In this document: in pieces, positions 62,522 to 64,000 of the stretch | How positions within the stretch are numbered: position 1 is the stretch's first letter | Layout of the letters: each line of letters begins with the position of its first letter | NCBI GenBank assembly: GCA_041675005.1 | Contig: JBAYUQ010000016.1 | Coordinates: 6,224 to 70,223 of the forward strand | Direction of reading: 5' to 3' | Origin: PGYR01 sp041675005 | GTDB taxonomy: Bacteria; Bacteroidota; Ignavibacteria; Kapaibacteriales; UBA2268 | DNA length: 64,000 nucleotides | Made by a program: the position numbers and the translations under genes | The notes under the pieces: generated by a model | The model's database searches: none | What the model saw: only the letters and a program-made list of their open reading frames with translations | What the model was told of the DNA's origin: nothing

Positions 62522-64000
62522 TTATTGGAATCTTACCCAAGCAGCACCATTCCAAACTAATTGTAAAGCACTTTCAGCAGGCATAACATAAGCACCACCT
62601 AATATACCAGTGATGTTAATTGTGCCAGCATCTTCATTAGTAATAATTAGAATTTGACCGATTTGAGAACCTGCAGAAAGTGCAGAACCAGCATGAGTAC
62701 CAGTTAATCTAATCATTGTTTTAGAACCAACAGTTATAGCAGCACCAACTGCAGCCGAAGCTTCAGAAGAATACTGAACGTGACCGTCAGATACTGAAAC
62801 AGCATAAGCGTCATTTGAACCTTCTAAGTTGTTCAATACAACAGTTGCGTTAGAAGGACCAGCAGTAGCACTTGTGAATGAAGCAGCAGCTCCAGCACCT
62901 GTGTTAGCAGCAGATAAAGTTGCAGCAGTTCCAGTACCACTAGCGTTGATTGTATTTACGTTAGCAGTTGAACTTACAGTTAAAGGAGTTGCAGTAGAAC
63001 CTGCACCATTAACGTTAACTTGTTCAGCACCAGCTAAGGTTACAACAACACCATCATTAACAGCAACGTTACCAGTTGTGTTAGATACAGCACCACGAAG
63101 GTCAGAAGTACCAGTTACAACTAGATCATCATTAACAGTTACAGCACCAAGAGAGTTAACAATTGTACTTCTTGCATCAATAACACCACCAACAGTAGCA
63201 TTAGCAGCAATATTTGCGTTTCCAGCTGTTGTTGTTAAATCACCAGTTACGATAGTAACACCACCAGTAGATACATTAACACCACCAGCAACGTTAGCAC
63301 CACCAGTTACAGCAAGTGTATTAGTAGCAGCAACAGGACCGCCGAATGAAACATTTCCACCAGCTTGAGTTAAAGCACCAGCAGGAGTTACAGAGAAATT
63401 AGCTCCACCAACTGTTAAGTTAGCACCAGTTACATCTAAACCATTTGTTGCATTTAAGTTTGCAGCAAAGTCAGCAGTACCAGCACCGTTTACGTTGAAG
63501 TTATTACCAGCTGTAGTGTTTACATTGAAAGCACCATTAGTTAATGTAAAGTCAATTGCATCGCCACCAGCAGTAACTATATCGCTACCATTGTTGTAAG
63601 CAGTTTGTAATGTGTGTAAAGCTAATGCATCAAACACAGCTTTTTCAGTTACTAAATCAGTAGCGTCTGAAGCTAAAGGAGCAGTAGTTTGAATACCATC
63701 AACAGGAACAGCACCTAAAGTGAAGTTACCAGAAGAAACAGTTAAGCCAGTTCCAGCAGTTACAGTTGTAAAAGCAGATACACTACCAGCTGTTGCAACG
63801 ATGTTTCCTGCAGTTGCAGTTACGTCACCAGTTGTAGCTGTTACGTTTCCGTTTGCAGTTACATCACCAGCTGTTGCAACGATGTTTCCTGCAGTTGCAG
63901 TTACGTCGCCAGTTGTAGCAGTTACGTTTCCGTTTGCAGTTACATCACCAGCTGTTGCAACGATGTTACCTGCAGTTGCAGTTACGTCGCCAGTTGTAGC
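62522..64000 (-). CDS. Long repetitive Ala/Thr/Val/Gly surface or tail-fibre-like protein (5' end outside window)
   Basis: The C-terminal 492 residues of a larger protein, the frame being open to the right edge. The codon at 63637 is a GTG inside the gene (EKAVFDALALH) and not a start. The sequence is built of short beta strands such as TATTGDVTATAGNIVATAGD, with 27-residue repeats at the right edge and degenerate versions (NANATNGLDVTGANLTVGGA) towards the C-terminus. The last 90 residues (TVGSKTMIRLTGT ... SALQLVWNGAAWVRFQ) are a non-repetitive end domain like those of tail-fibre and fibre-like surface proteins. The organisation recalls a fibrous beta-helical surface protein. No sorting signal is seen. 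Its own terminator follows. Confidence 0.75.
   Translation of the reverse strand, partial: ATTGDVTATAGNIVATAGDVTANGNVTATTGDVTATAGNIVATAGDVTANGNVTATTGDVTATAGNIVATAGSVSAFTTVTAGTGLTVSSGNFTLGAVPVDGIQTTAPLASDATDLVTEKAVFDALALHTLQTAYNNGSDIVTAGGDAIDFTLTNGAFNVNTTAGNNFNVNGAGTADFAANLNATNGLDVTGANLTVGGANFSVTPAGALTQAGGNVSFGGPVAATNTLAVTGGANVAGGVNVSTGGVTIVTGDLTTTAGNANIAANATVGGVIDARSTIVNSLGAVTVNDDLVVTGTSDLRGAVSNTTGNVAVNDGVVVTLAGAEQVNVNGAGSTATPLTVSSTANVNTINASGTGTAATLSAANTGAGAAASFTSATAGPSNATVVLNNLEGSNDAYAVSVSDGHVQYSSEASAAVGAAITVGSKTMIRLTGTHAGSALSAGSQIGQILIITNEDAGTINITGILGGAYVMPAESALQLVWNGAAWVRFQ
63783..64000 (-). repeat. 81-bp tandem repeat in the repetitive gene
   Basis: The word GTTGCAACGATGTT starts at 63792, 63873 and 63954, exactly 81 bp (27 codons) apart. 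The unit itself contains 7-residue sub-repeats (TAGNIVA, TAGDVTA). It continues beyond the window, so the copy number is unknown. Confidence 0.9.

Noticed and set aside
62522..63637. GTG at 63637 as the start of the repetitive gene
   Set aside because: The frame is open without stop to the right edge and the same repeat style continues upstream, so the gene is cut by the window.
63783..64000. The 81-bp repeats as a CRISPR or non-coding satellite
   Set aside because: The repeats keep an open frame (27 codons each) in a larger CDS and have no unique spacers.

Overview
The window looks like a chromosomal stretch of an AT-rich Gram-negative bacterium of the Bacteroidota/Chlorobiota (FCB) group. 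The evidence is indirect but consistent. Several secreted proteins end in the C-terminal beta-sandwich tail used for type IX secretion. There are CotH/lamin-tail proteins, many short lipoproteins with a Cys lipobox, a short (89 residue) ATP synthase epsilon subunit encoded after atpD and apart from the rest of the ATP synthase genes, and an RND pump fused to its outer-membrane channel. I cannot name the species, and no rRNA is present.

Layout. 1-540: 3' end of lpdA. 541-1051: gene-free, packed with short palindromic repeats. 1052-5181 (minus): two tandem lipoproteins with a near-identical front half and divergent leucine-rich repeats. 5561-10792 (minus): a heavy-metal-associated domain protein, a degenerate S41-peptidase-like protein and a glycosidase-like T9SS protein. 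10959-11561: a CPCC-type lipoprotein. 11826-18251 (minus): a metal efflux operon (small Cys-rich exported protein, CzcA-TolC fusion, adaptor). 18360-20324 (minus): an Omp28/ASH-domain T9SS protein. 20507-26544 (plus): a glutamate-synthase-like flavoprotein and two CotH paralogues. 27305-31870 (plus): an ECF sigma operon. 32111-34213 (minus): a YciO/Sua5 protein and an amino-acid permease. 34369-37496 (plus): ric, nadA, nadB. 37800-45524 (minus): small envelope proteins, a glycosyltransferase, an M24 aminopeptidase with a Lys/Ala-rich tail, guaB, and atpC/atpD. 45746-45831: tRNA-Ser(GCT). 45872-46996 (minus): a Fic protein preceded by three phased palindromes. 47185-56140 (plus): BNR propeller, ORF6N-PLD, YedK, homogentisate dioxygenase, Crp-like regulator, dehalogenase-like hydrolase, DUF58. 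56079-59946: a 3.8 kb segment bounded by 62-bp direct repeats. 60230-64000 (minus): a GNAT-like protein, an FN3 protein, and a long repetitive surface protein that runs off the right edge.

The most interesting region is 56079-59946. The last 62 bp of the DUF58 gene are repeated (60 of 62 identical) 3.8 kb downstream. Between the copies sit, on the opposite strand, a divergent CPBP-family membrane protein and an 895-residue protein that joins an exported amidohydrolase to a BamA/Omp85-type outer-membrane barrel. This has the shape of an integrated cassette that rebuilt the 3' end of its target gene, and its cargo is an unusual enzyme-barrel fusion. Other good leads are the three phased palindromes in front of fic, an 11-1-11 NsrR-like site in front of ric, the loss of both dyad residues in the S41 protein, the homogenised sorting domains of the CotH pair, and a family of dispersed intergenic repeats found at five places.

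Most of the remaining genes are ordinary metabolism (NAD synthesis de novo, GMP synthesis, ATP synthase, tyrosine catabolism) or envelope functions. Coordinates of stems and repeats were read by eye, and no homology search was possible.
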